A stretch of 64,000 nucleotides of DNA from Thermochromatium tepidum ATCC 43061. Its GTDB lineage: Bacteria > Pseudomonadota > Gammaproteobacteria > Chromatiales > Chromatiaceae. The translations under genes and the position numbers were made by a program. The notes beneath the pieces are model-generated. The model was not told the origin of the DNA. It did not search any database and worked only from the letters and a program-made list of their open reading frames with translations. Below are positions 54,260-63,013 of this stretch, piece after piece; the first letter of the stretch is position 1, and the number at the start of each line of letters is the position of its first letter. The stretch covers positions 1,411,501-1,475,500 of the forward strand of contig NZ_CP039268.1 in assembly GCF_009664085.1 (NCBI RefSeq). The letters run 5' to 3'.

Positions 54260-56923
54260 ATGCCCAATCGCTTCAACGCCAAGTCCAGCCTGAACGTCGC
54301 CGGCCAGGAATACGAGATCTTCCGACTCGACGCCGTGCCCAACAGCGCGCGCCTGCCGTTCTCGATCAAGATCCTGCTCGAAAACCTGCTGCGCCACGAG
54401 GACGGCGTGACCGTCACACGCGAGGACATCGAGTACTTCAGCCATTGGAACCCCCAGGCCGAACCGGACAAGGAGATCCAGTACCGCCCGGCGCGGGTGC
54501 TGATGCAGGACTTCACCGGCGTGCCGGCGGTGGTAGATCTGGCGGCGATGCGCGATGCGATGCGCGCGCTCGGCGGCGATCCGAACCGGATCAATCCCCT
54601 CCAACCCGCCGAGCTGGTCATCGACCACTCGATACAGGTCGATCATTTCGGCTCCGATAGCGCCTTTGCGCTCAACGCGGAGCTTGAGTTCCAGCGCAAC
54701 CGAGAGCGCTATACCTTCCTCAAATGGGGCCAGCAGGCATTCGACGGCCTCAGGGTCGTGCCGCCTGATACCGGGATCGTGCACCAGGTCAATATCGAGT
54801 ATCTGGCCCGGGTGGTCTTCTCCCGGACGGTCGGTGGCCGGACCCAGGCCTATTTCGATACCTGTGTCGGCACCGACTCGCATACGACCATGGTCAACGG
54901 CATCGGCGTGCTCGGCTGGGGCGTGGGCGGTATCGAGGCCGAGGCCTCGATGCTGGGTCAGCCGGTGTCGATGCTGGTGCCCAGGGTCCTGGGCTTCAGG
55001 CTCACCGGGACACTGAAGGAAGGCGTGACCGCGACCGATCTGGTGCTGACCATCGTCGAGCGGTTGCGCCGACATGGCGTGGTCGGCAAGTTCGTCGAGT
55101 TCTATGGCCCGGCCATCCGCCGCCTGCCGATGGGCGAGCGCACCACCATCGCCAACATGGCCCCTGAATACGGCGCAACCTGCGGCCTATTCCCCATCGA
55201 TCAGGTCACGCTCGACTATCTGCGTCTGACCGGGCGCGATGACCACCAGATCGCCTTGATCGAGGCCTATTGCAAAGCTCAGGGTGTGTGGCATACAGAA
55301 GATGCACCCGAGGCCGAGTATTCCGAGACGCTCGAACTGGACCTGGGCGAGGTGGTGCCCTCGCTTGCCGGTCCCAAGCGTCCACAGGATCGGGTCGCAC
55401 TCACCGCGATGGCGAGCCACTTTCCCGAGGCGCTCGCGGCGCTCAAGGCCGAGCGCAACCTGCCGACCAAGGGCGCGGCCAAGGCCGTGATCGACGGCCA
55501 GGAGGTCGAGATCGCGGACGGCTCGATCGTGATTGCGGCCATCACCTCCTGCACCAATACCTCGAACCCCAGCGTGCTGATCGCCGCCGGCCTGCTCGCC
55601 AAGAAGGCCGTGGCACGGGGGCTTAGACGCGCACCCTGGGTCAAGACTGCCTTCGGCCCCGGCTCGATGGCCGTCACCCGCTATCTCGACCGCGCTGGAC
55701 TGACCGAACCGCTCAAGGCGCTCGGCTTCCACAACGTCGGCTATGGCTGCACGGTCTGTATCGGCAATACCGGTCCGCTGCCCGAGCCGATCTCCAAGGC
55801 GATTGCCGAAAACGCGCTGTGCGCGGTCGCGATCCTGTCGGGCAACCGCAACTTCGAGGGCCGGGTCCATGCCGAGGTACGCATGAACTATCTGGCCAGC
55901 CCGCCGCTGGTCGTGGCCTATGCCATCGCCGGTCGTATCGACCTCGATCCCTACCAGGACCCCCTGACCACGGATGCCCAGGGCCAACCGGTCTATCTCA
56001 AGGACCTCTGGCCGACCCAGGACGAGATTGAAGCCGCGATCGCCGAGTTCGTCACGCCCGAGGCGTTTCGGGCCGCCTATGCCGATGTGTTCACAGGCGA
56101 TGCGCGCTGGCAGTCGCTGACCGCCCCCAGCACCCAGACCTACGACTGGCCGGCAGATTCGACCTATATCCAGAAACCGCCCTATTTCCAGGGCATGCGC
56201 CTGGAGGTCGCCCCGGTCGAGGATATCCAGGGGGCGCGCTGTCTGGCCGTGCTCGGCGACTCCATCACCACCGACCACATCTCGCCTGCCGGTTCGATCA
56301 AGCCCAACTCGCCAGCCGGCCAGTATCTGATCGCCAAGGGCGTCGATCCCAAGGACTTCAACAGCCTGGGCTCAAGGCGCGGCAACCATGAGGTCATGAT
56401 GCGTGGCACCTTCGCCAATATCCGGCTCAGGAACCTAATGGCACCGGGCACCGAGGGCGGGGTGACTCGGCATCAGCCGAGCGGCGAGACGATGTCGATC
56501 TATGATGCGGCCATGCGTTACCAGGCCGAGGGAACGCCCGTCATCGTCATCGCCGGCAAGGAATATGGCTCAGGGTCCTCGCGCGACTGGGCGGCCAAGG
56601 GCCCACGTCTGCTCGGGGTGCGCGCGGTCATCGCCGAGAGCTATGAGCGCATCCACCGCTCCAACCTGGTGGGCATGGGCATCCTGCCGCTTCAGTTCCT
56701 GGCAGGCGAGAATGCCACAACGCTGGGTCTGACTGGTACCGAGACCTTCGACATCCTCGGGTTGAACGACGGCGCGGCCAAGCAGGTCGAGGTCCGTGCG
56801 ACCGGCGCCGACGGGTCGGTGAAGCGCTTCCAGGCGCGGGTGCGCATCGACACGCCGAATGAGGTGGATTACTACCGTCACGGCGGTATCCTCCAGTACG
56901 TGCTGCGCAAGCTCGCCGCCTGA
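54260..56923 (+). CDS. acnA: Aconitate hydratase A
   Basis: AcnA isomerises citrate and isocitrate in the TCA/glyoxylate cycles; family members can also act as iron-responsive RNA-binding proteins. The 887-residue protein has [20 protein letters not shown] and the cluster cysteines in [10 protein letters not shown] and [13 protein letters not shown]. The swivel-domain [20 protein letters not shown] completes the full IRP1/AcnA-type layout. I start at 54260 ([11 protein letters not shown]), preceded by GGAGC. Another ATG lies six codons upstream (54242). Confidence 0.96.
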   Translation: MPNRFNAKSSLNVAGQEYEIFRLDAVPNSARLPFSIKILLENLLRHEDGVTVTREDIEYFSHWNPQAEPDKEIQYRPARVLMQDFTGVPAVVDLAAMRDAMRALGGDPNRINPLQPAELVIDHSIQVDHFGSDSAFALNAELEFQRNRERYTFLKWGQQAFDGLRVVPPDTGIVHQVNIEYLARVVFSRTVGGRTQAYFDTCVGTDSHTTMVNGIGVLGWGVGGIEAEASMLGQPVSMLVPRVLGFRLTGTLKEGVTATDLVLTIVERLRRHGVVGKFVEFYGPAIRRLPMGERTTIANMAPEYGATCGLFPIDQVTLDYLRLTGRDDHQIALIEAYCKAQGVWHTEDAPEAEYSETLELDLGEVVPSLAGPKRPQDRVALTAMASHFPEALAALKAERNLPTKGAAKAVIDGQEVEIADGSIVIAAITSCTNTSNPSVLIAAGLLAKKAVARGLRRAPWVKTAFGPGSMAVTRYLDRAGLTEPLKALGFHNVGYGCTVCIGNTGPLPEPISKAIAENALCAVAILSGNRNFEGRVHAEVRMNYLASPPLVVAYAIAGRIDLDPYQDPLTTDAQGQPVYLKDLWPTQDEIEAAIAEFVTPEAFRAAYADVFTGDARWQSLTAPSTQTYDWPADSTYIQKPPYFQGMRLEVAPVEDIQGARCLAVLGDSITTDHISPAGSIKPNSPAGQYLIAKGVDPKDFNSLGSRRGNHEVMMRGTFANIRLRNLMAPGTEGGVTRHQPSGETMSIYDAAMRYQAEGTPVIVIAGKEYGSGSSRDWAAKGPRLLGVRAVIAESYERIHRSNLVGMGILPLQFLAGENATTLGLTGTETFDILGLNDGAAKQVEVRATGADGSVKRFQARVRIDTPNEVDYYRHGGILQYVLRKLAA

Positions 56924-57062
56924 TCGGCGACCTGCCCGGCGAGCGGGATATTCAGGTCATGTCTGGAATCCCGGTCGTGTTGCCCCGATCTCTGTTACGA
57001 CTGGATCAGACCCGCTTGAACGCCGCAACAACCAGCGTCCGTCCACTGGAGGTGGCGCACCC

Positions 57063-57386
57063 ATGTCCGTGATCCTCGACCTCGCTATCTTTCCGACCGA
57101 TCAGGGGAGCAGCCTCAGCCGGTTTGTCGCACCCGTGATCGCCATGATCCGCGACAGCGGATTCGAGCATCAGCTCTCGCCCATGGGTACCCAGATCGAA
57201 ACAGATACGCTCCCGGAGGCGCTCGCCATCATCGAGCGCGCCAACGCCATCCTGGAGGGATTCGGCGTCGAGCGCGTCTATGCGGTCGCCAAGTTCGACA
57301 TCCGCCCCGGGACGCGCGGACGCCTGATCGGCAAGCTCGACTCGGTACGCCGCCGGCTCGACGCACCGACGGACGACCGGCCATGA
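57063..57386 (+). CDS. MTH1187/YkoF-family thiamine-binding protein
   Basis: The 107-residue protein (MSVILDLAIFPTDQGSSLSR ... GTQIETDTLPEALAIIERAN) belongs to the small ferredoxin-fold family formerly called DUF77. Members of it bind thiamine or a related ligand (thiamine_BP). The ATG at 57063 is where homologues start. It overlaps the next gene by 4 bases. No thiamine transporter genes are adjacent. Confidence 0.8.
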   Translation: MSVILDLAIFPTDQGSSLSRFVAPVIAMIRDSGFEHQLSPMGTQIETDTLPEALAIIERANAILEGFGVERVYAVAKFDIRPGTRGRLIGKLDSVRRRLDAPTDDRP

Positions 57387-58219
57387 AGGTCGCCGTCTTC
57401 TCCGATGTCCAGGGCAACCGGCCCGCCATGGAGGAGGCCGTCGCCCGCATCCTCGACTGGGGTCCGGAGCTGGTGGTCATGGCCGGGGATCTCATCAATC
57501 GCGGACCCAGCAGCCTGGCCTGTCTGGAGCGCTTCGACGCCCTGAGGCGCGCGCACGGCTGGCTGCCGGTCAACGGCAATCACGAGACCTGGGTCCAGCG
57601 TTGCGGACGCGAACCGCCGCGCGATGCGCTCGAGGCCGAGCTGCGCCGCTTCGCCGACTGGACCTACCGCCAGATCGAGCCCCGGCTCGACGCGCTCCGC
57701 GACTGGCCGGATCATCTCTGTTTCAACGCTGGAACCGACGACTCCTGGGTGCATGTCACCCACGGCACCCTGGCCGGAAACCGTCACGGCATCGGCACCC
57801 GCGCCACGGACGAAGAGCTGCGTAGTGTCGTACCGACCGATCTGGCGCTCTTCGTCACCGCCCACACCCATCGCCCGCTGGAACGGATGCTCGATGGGAT
57901 GCCCATCCTCAACGTCGGCTCGGTCGGTTCGCCCTTCGATGGCGATCCGCGCGGGAGCTTCGCGTTGTTGACATTCGAGCACAACGCCTGGCGCTGGGAG
58001 ATCGTGCGCTTTGTCTATGATCGTCGGCAGGCCGAGCGCGACTTCGACGATCTCGGCTTCATCGAGCACGGCGGACCGCTGGCACGCATCCTGTTTGAGG
58101 AATGGAAACGCGCCCGACCGCTGATGGCGCTGTGGCGCAGCGATTTCGAACCGGCGGTGCTAGCCGGTGAGCGCGCGCTGCAACCGGCCGTCGATGCGTT
58201 TTTGGCAAGACTCGACTAA
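57383..58219 (+). CDS. Calcineurin-like metallophosphoesterase
   Basis: The 278-residue protein has the ordered metal-binding motifs of this superfamily: VAVFSDVQGNRPA (DxH becomes DxQ), VVMAGDLINRGP, LPVNGNHETW, VHVTHGTL and FVTAHTHRPLERM. The first motif has Q instead of the usual H, which some family members also show. The C-terminal 60 residues are extra and helical. The substrate is unknown. It overlaps the thiamine-binding gene by 4 bases. Confidence 0.85.
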   Translation: MKVAVFSDVQGNRPAMEEAVARILDWGPELVVMAGDLINRGPSSLACLERFDALRRAHGWLPVNGNHETWVQRCGREPPRDALEAELRRFADWTYRQIEPRLDALRDWPDHLCFNAGTDDSWVHVTHGTLAGNRHGIGTRATDEELRSVVPTDLALFVTAHTHRPLERMLDGMPILNVGSVGSPFDGDPRGSFALLTFEHNAWRWEIVRFVYDRRQAERDFDDLGFIEHGGPLARILFEEWKRARPLMALWRSDFEPAVLAGERALQPAVDAFLARLD

Positions 58220-58234
58220 GGGGCAAGGACCATC

Positions 58235-58261
58235 ATGAACACCGATAAAACCATTCGATGA
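58235..58261 (+). CDS. Possible 8-codon upstream reading frame coupled to hslO
   Basis: MNTDKTIR, preceded by AAGGA (58225-58229) at 5-base spacing, ends in a TGA that overlaps the hslO ATG (ATGA). hslO itself has no visible ribosome-binding site, so translation of this mini-frame could bring ribosomes to it. No peptide function is implied. It may equally be chance. Confidence 0.35.
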   Translation: MNTDKTIR

Positions 58262-59130
58262 AGGACTCGGACACACTCTCACGCTTTCTCTTTGAACAAT
58301 CTGGCATTCGCGGCAACCGGGTCCATCTGGACGCGAGCTGGCGCGCCGTGCTGGAGACGCATCCCTACCCCGAACCGGTGGCCGTGCGGTTGGGCGAGGC
58401 GCTGGCGGCGACCGCACTATTGGCGGCGACCATCAAGTTCGAAGGCTCCTTGATCCTCCAGATCCAGTCATCCGGCCCCATCCGTACCCTGGTCGCCCAG
58501 GCCACGCACGCGCGCACGGTGCGCGGTCTGGCGCGCTGGGAGGCGGAGGTTCCAGCGGTCGAGTCGCTGAGCGAACAGTTCGGCACCGGACAGCTGGTGC
58601 TGACCATCGACCAGGGGTGCGGCCAACCTTATCAGGGCGTGGTCCCGCTGACCGGCGCGCGTCTAACCGAGGCCATCGAGCACTACTTCGCCGATTCCGA
58701 ACAGATCCCGACCCGGCTGTGGCTGGCGGCCACTCCGTCATACGCCTCGGGCCTGTTGCTGCAACGTCTGCCCGAGGCCGGCACGACCGAGGAGGACTGG
58801 GGCCGTGTGACCCAGCTCGCCGACACCCTCACGCCAGGTGAGCTGCTGGGTCTGGCGACCGAACCTCTGCTGTATCGCCTCTTCCACGAGGAAAGGGTAC
58901 GACTCTTCGAGCCGGAGCCAGTGTCCTTCCGCTGCGGCTGCTCGCGCACGCGTATCGCCGACCTGCTCAAGCTGCTCGGCGATTCCGACATCGATCGGTT
59001 GATCGACGAGCAGGGGGCCGTCGAGGTCACCTGCGAGTTCTGTAATCGGCGTTATCGCTTCGACCCGGTCGATGCGCGTCAGCTCTTTGCCAGCCTCACC
59101 CACCACGAGCCACCAGCGACTCCGCAATGA
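58258..59130 (+). CDS. hslO: Redox-regulated chaperone Hsp33
   Basis: Hsp33 is a holdase activated by oxidation and heat. The 290-residue protein has SRFLFEQSGIRGNRVHLD at the N-terminus. The C-terminal redox switch has four zinc-binding cysteines, CGC (about residue 228) and CEFC (about 261), the C-x-C...C-x2-C set of the family. The start is fixed by similarity. A short upstream frame overlaps its ATG. Confidence 0.95.
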   Translation: MKDSDTLSRFLFEQSGIRGNRVHLDASWRAVLETHPYPEPVAVRLGEALAATALLAATIKFEGSLILQIQSSGPIRTLVAQATHARTVRGLARWEAEVPAVESLSEQFGTGQLVLTIDQGCGQPYQGVVPLTGARLTEAIEHYFADSEQIPTRLWLAATPSYASGLLLQRLPEAGTTEEDWGRVTQLADTLTPGELLGLATEPLLYRLFHEERVRLFEPEPVSFRCGCSRTRIADLLKLLGDSDIDRLIDEQGAVEVTCEFCNRRYRFDPVDARQLFASLTHHEPPATPQ

Positions 59131-59154
59131 TCCGCTAGCGCCCATCGCCACCCC

Positions 59155-60420
59155 ATGGACCATCCAGATCTCTTGACACGCCTCCAACCGCTGCTCGGGC
59201 TGTCGGCGTTTCTGGCGCTTGCCTGGTGGCTGAGCGAGGATCGGCGCGCCGTGCGCCCGCGGCTGGTACTGGCCGGTCTGGGGCTGCAATGCGTCATGGC
59301 ACTGGCGCTCCTGAAGCTGCCGGGGGCCAAGGACGGTTTTCTGGTGCTCAATCAGTTGGTGCTGTCCATCCAGAGCGCCACCCAGGCCGGCACCGAGTTG
59401 GTGTTCGGCTATCTCGGCGGTGGGGCCGCCCCCTTCGAGACGGTCTATCCGCACAACAGCTTTGTGCTGGCCCTCCGCGCCCTGCCGCTGATCCTGGTCA
59501 TCAGTGCGCTCTCGTCCCTGCTGTTCCACTGGCGCATCCTGCCGCTGGTCGTGCGTGGCTTCGCCTGGTTGCTAAGACGCACCCTAGGCACCGACGGGCC
59601 GCTCGGTCTGGCGGCGGCGGCCAATGTCTTCGTCGGCATGACCGAGGCGCCGCTGCTGATCCGGCCCTATGTGTCGAGCCTGTCGCGCTCGGCGCTGTTC
59701 GGCGTCATGACCTGCGGCATGGCCACCATCGCCGGCACCGTGATGCTGCTCTATGCCAGTCTCATCGGGTCTGTGGTGCCGGACGCCATGGGCCATATCC
59801 TGACCGCCTCCCTGATCAACGCCCCGTCTGCGCTGGTGATCGCCGGCATCCTAATCCCCGAGCCGACCGGCACCATGCCGATCCTCGATACCCGGATCGA
59901 GCGCACCACCCACAGCGCGATGGACGCGATCACGCGCGGCACGCTGGAGGCCATCCCGCTGTGGCTCAACATCATCGCCATGTTGATCGTCATGGTTGCC
60001 CTGGTCAGTCTGGTCAATCAGGCGTTGGGTCTACTGCCGGAGGTCGCAGGTGAACCGCTCACGGCCCAACGGCTGCTCGGGTGGCTGATGGCGCCTGTAG
60101 TCTGGCTGATCGGCATCCCCTGGTCTGAGTCCCAGACCGCAGGTGCGCTCATGGGGGTCAAGACCGTACTCAATGAGCTGGTCGCCTATCTCCAGCTCGC
60201 CGCACTGTCGCCCGAGGCACTCAGCGAGCGCAGCCGGATCATCCTGACCTATTCATTGTGCGGATTTGCCAATCTCGGCAGCCTCGGCATCCTCATCGGC
60301 GGGCTCGGCGCCCTGGCCCCGGACCGCCGCCCCGAGATCGTAGCGCTCGGCTTCAAGTCGATCCTCGCCGGTACGCTCGCAACCCTGATGACAGGGGCTG
60401 TGGTCGCAATCCTGCTTTGA
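59155..60420 (+). CDS. CNT-family concentrative nucleoside transporter
   Basis: The 421-residue polytopic inner-membrane protein matches NupC/CNT transporters, which import nucleosides with protons or sodium. Motifs include GGGAAPFETVYPHNSFVLAL, NVFVGMTEAPLLIRPYVSSL and GTVMLLYASLIGS. The C-terminal CGFANLGSLGILIGGLGALA is also present, and about ten helices are visible. Substrate specificity (purine or pyrimidine nucleosides) cannot be read. It lies 24 bases after hslO and may be cotranscribed. Confidence 0.93.
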   Translation: MDHPDLLTRLQPLLGLSAFLALAWWLSEDRRAVRPRLVLAGLGLQCVMALALLKLPGAKDGFLVLNQLVLSIQSATQAGTELVFGYLGGGAAPFETVYPHNSFVLALRALPLILVISALSSLLFHWRILPLVVRGFAWLLRRTLGTDGPLGLAAAANVFVGMTEAPLLIRPYVSSLSRSALFGVMTCGMATIAGTVMLLYASLIGSVVPDAMGHILTASLINAPSALVIAGILIPEPTGTMPILDTRIERTTHSAMDAITRGTLEAIPLWLNIIAMLIVMVALVSLVNQALGLLPEVAGEPLTAQRLLGWLMAPVVWLIGIPWSESQTAGALMGVKTVLNELVAYLQLAALSPEALSERSRIILTYSLCGFANLGSLGILIGGLGALAPDRRPEIVALGFKSILAGTLATLMTGAVVAILL

Positions 60421-60438
60421 GCAGCATAGAATCTGAAT

Positions 60439-60455
60439 GTTCTAAATTTGAGAAC
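60439..60455. promoter_or_regulatory. 17-bp near-perfect palindrome upstream of the DsrC-like gene
   Basis: GTTCTAAATTTGAGAAC is symmetrical at 7 of 8 base pairs. It lies 65 bases before the start of the DsrC-like gene in an AT-rich patch. Its size and symmetry fit a dimeric repressor site, but it could also be part of a weak terminator for the transporter gene. Confidence 0.4.
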
Positions 60456-60519
60456 GGCATCCAATGCCGCCCTCTAGTCCGACCAAACGACAATTCTGAT
60501 GACAGGAGAGGAGCAAGAC

Positions 60520-60858
60520 ATGGCCATCGAGGTCAAGGGTCGCATCATCCCCACGACTGAAGCTGGTTATCTAGAGAACTATACCGACTGGGACGAGGAC
60601 GTCGCCCGCAAGCTCGCCGAGATCGAGGGCATCGAGCTGACCGACAAGCACTGGGACGTGATCAACTATCTGCGCGATGAGTACATCAACAACAATCAGA
60701 ACCAACCGATGGAGCGCGCGGTGCTTAAGGACATGAGCAAGATGTGGGGCACCAAGCTGACCAGTAAGGATCTCTACCAGCTCTTCCCGCTGGCACCCAC
60801 CAAGCAGGGTACCAAGATTGCCGGACTGCCAGCGGTCAAGCGCAAGGGCGGCTACTAA
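60520..60858 (+). CDS. Cysteine-free DsrC/TusE-family protein (RspA-like)
   Basis: The 112-residue protein has the whole DsrC fold signature: GYLENYTDWDEDVARKLAE, LTDKHWDVINYLRDEYI and LKDMSKMWGTKLTSKDLYQL. True DsrC and TusE carry one or two C-terminal cysteines that bind persulfide (ending like GLPKPTGCV). Here the tail is GTKIAGLPAVKRKGGY and the protein has no cysteine at all. It cannot be a sulfur carrier and fits the cysteine-less regulatory subgroup of the family, often called RspA. GGAGAGGAG just upstream supports the ATG at 60520. It is convergent with the SufS-SufE gene. Confidence 0.88.
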   Translation: MAIEVKGRIIPTTEAGYLENYTDWDEDVARKLAEIEGIELTDKHWDVINYLRDEYINNNQNQPMERAVLKDMSKMWGTKLTSKDLYQLFPLAPTKQGTKIAGLPAVKRKGGY

Positions 60859-60870
60859 AAGCGCATACCC

Positions 60871-60886
60871 GTCGAGGCGCCTCGAC
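60871..60886. repeat. 16-bp perfect palindrome between convergent genes
   Basis: GTCGAGGCGCCTCGAC is fully self-complementary, 12 bases after the DsrC-like stop and in the 81-base convergent gap with sufSE. No T-run follows on either side. It may help end transcription or be a binding site. Confidence 0.55.
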
Positions 60887-60939
60887 CAGACTCGCGATCC
60901 TGATGGTATCTCACGCGCCTTGACGGCCCCCTGCTCGCC

Positions 60940-62691
60940 CTATCCACCTACAAGCGTCTCTGCCTGCCGCCGCACCCGGCGTACCATGGCTTCTAGCCCA
61001 TTGCGCCGCGTCAGGCTCAGGTGCTGATCGAGTCCAATCCGACTAAAGAACGCTGCGACATCGAACGCGAGGATGTCGCGCGCCCGCTGACCCGAGTAGA
61101 GCTGCTGGAGCACTGCAATCAGACCGCGCACGATGTTGGCGTCGCTGTCGGCCAGGAACTCGATGACATCCGCTGTTCCGGGGCGCACTCGCATGGCGAT
61201 ATAGACCTGGCTCTGACAGCCGTGCACGGCATTGGCCTCGGTCTTGAGCGACTCGGGCATGGGCGGCAGCCGGTCGCCTAGGTCGATGAGGTGTTGATGG
61301 CGCATCGGCCAGTCGGGCAAGAGTTCAAAGACTTCGGCAATCGCATCGGCGGCAGCCTGAGGTGAGTCAGCCACCGCCGCCGGATACCTCAAGTCCGAGT
61401 CGATCTCCTCGCTCTGAGCGCGCACCATACGGCGGAGCGCTTCGTCACGGATCTCGCTTAGGGCCTCGGCCAATGCCTCGACCTCGTCTGGGCGGTTATA
61501 GACGCCGAACGAGGCGCGCGCCGTCGCGGTCACGCCCAACCGGTCCATGAGCGGCTGACAACAATGATGTCCGGTCCGGATACAGATGCCGCGCAGATCG
61601 AGTGCGGTGCCGATGTCGAGGGTGGCGATCGGTGGATCCTCCATCACCCAGGAGATAATGCTGCTCTTGTGTCGCGCCGTCCCCTTGATCCGCAGACCCG
61701 GGATCGCAGCCAGGCGCTCGGTGGCCTGCCGCAGCAGCGCGCGTTCGTGCGCAGCGATCGCGGTAAGTCCAATCGACTCGACCCAGTCGATGGCGGCCGC
61801 CAGTCCGACCGCGCCTGAGATGTGCGGCGTCCCAGCCTCGAAGCGGTTCGGCAGGCCGGCATAGGTGGTACGCTCGAAGGTGACGCGCTCAATCATGTCA
61901 CCCCCGCCCTGATAGGGCGGCATGGACTCCAGCAACCGACGTTTGCCATAGAGCACCCCGATCCCGGTCGGGCCATAGAGCTTGTGCCCGGAGAAGGCAT
62001 AGAAATCGGCGTCAAGCGCCTGGACATCGGTCGGGCCGTGGGCGACCCACTGGGCACCATCGATCAGCACCAGGACCCCGGCGGCATGGGCCTCGGCGAT
62101 GATCTCGGCGACCGGGTTGATGGTCCCGAGGGCGTTGGAGACCTGATTGACCGCCACCAGGCGCGTGCGCGGCGAGAGCAGACGCCGATAGGCGTCCAGA
62201 TCCAGCTCACCCGCGTCGTCGATCGGGATGGCGCGAAGACGGACACCCCGGGACTCGGCGACCATCTGCCAGGGTACGAGGTTGGAGTGATGCTCTAGGG
62301 TCGAGACCAGAATCTCGTCGCCGGGCTGGAGTGTGGCGCGGCCCCAGCTGGCGGCGACCAGATTGATCGATTCTGTTGTCCCGCGCGTGAACAGACACTC
62401 GACCGGCTCGGCGGCGTTGAGAAAGCGCGCCACCCGTTCGCGCGCCTCCTCATACAACCGGGTCGCGGTGCGTGAAAGCCGGTAGGCGCCGCGATGGATG
62501 TTGGCGTGATGACCGCGATGATAATCGGCGACCGCCTCGATCACGCACTCGGGCTGCTGGGTGCTGGCGGCGCTGTCGAGATAGATCAGGGGTCGCTCAT
62601 CGAGCTTGGCAGTCAGGATCGGGAACTGGGCACGGATCGCCTCCAGGTCGAGCACGGGGCGATCCGCGCGTTCGGGAGAAGTCTTGAGCAT
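60940..62691 (-). CDS. SufS-SufE fusion: cysteine desulfurase with its sulfur acceptor
   Basis: Residues 1-415 are a group II cysteine desulfurase (SufS): PLP lysine K237 in FSGHKLYGPTGIG, catalytic cysteine C377 in RTGHHCCQPLMDRLG, and VNQVSNALGTINP. Residues about 445-583 are SufE, with the acceptor cysteine C492 in VHGCQSQVYIAMR. The parts are joined by a short linker (EIDSDLRYPAAVADSPQ). SufS passes sulfane sulfur to SufE for Fe-S cluster assembly, so fusion would make the transfer intramolecular or between dimer subunits. No sufBCD is adjacent in the window. The nearby DsrC-like gene may reflect a sulfur-metabolism context. Confidence 0.94.
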   Translation of the reverse strand: MLKTSPERADRPVLDLEAIRAQFPILTAKLDERPLIYLDSAASTQQPECVIEAVADYHRGHHANIHRGAYRLSRTATRLYEEARERVARFLNAAEPVECLFTRGTTESINLVAASWGRATLQPGDEILVSTLEHHSNLVPWQMVAESRGVRLRAIPIDDAGELDLDAYRRLLSPRTRLVAVNQVSNALGTINPVAEIIAEAHAAGVLVLIDGAQWVAHGPTDVQALDADFYAFSGHKLYGPTGIGVLYGKRRLLESMPPYQGGGDMIERVTFERTTYAGLPNRFEAGTPHISGAVGLAAAIDWVESIGLTAIAAHERALLRQATERLAAIPGLRIKGTARHKSSIISWVMEDPPIATLDIGTALDLRGICIRTGHHCCQPLMDRLGVTATARASFGVYNRPDEVEALAEALSEIRDEALRRMVRAQSEEIDSDLRYPAAVADSPQAAADAIAEVFELLPDWPMRHQHLIDLGDRLPPMPESLKTEANAVHGCQSQVYIAMRVRPGTADVIEFLADSDANIVRGLIAVLQQLYSGQRARDILAFDVAAFFSRIGLDQHLSLTRRNGLEAMVRRVRRQAETLVGG

Positions 62692-63013
62692 GATATGGGC
62701 CGTCTATCCAAGTGTGGCTCGTCGATGCGAGCCGGTCCTGCACTGAACCCAGTATGACAGTTGGATAATTCGAGTGGAAGAGCGGTGCATCAGGTGAGAA
62801 CAGGGGCCGAACCCGGTCGCGCGCTCGGAGAGTGAAGGCACGACTCAGACGTCAACGAGCGAGTGTCCGCCCGCATGGAGCAACGGTTCGGTGTCACGAA
62901 TTCGCCATACCGTTCGCTCGCGCCATGCGTTAGCATTGCGGCCTGTTCGGGCATCCACGCCAAGGTATGCCTAAACCCGTGATCGAACGCTGATCGCCCA
63001 GAGGAGTACTCCA
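62692..63013. other. Divergent intergenic region between sufSE and the binding-protein gene
   Basis: The 322 bases hold no gene I can support. There is a 6-bp stem GGCTCG-TCGATG-CGAGCC at 62716-62733 close to the sufSE start on the minus strand. A good ribosome-binding site (GAGGAG) lies just before 63014. Promoters for both divergent genes should be here; no Fur- or IscR-like site is obvious. Confidence 0.45.
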
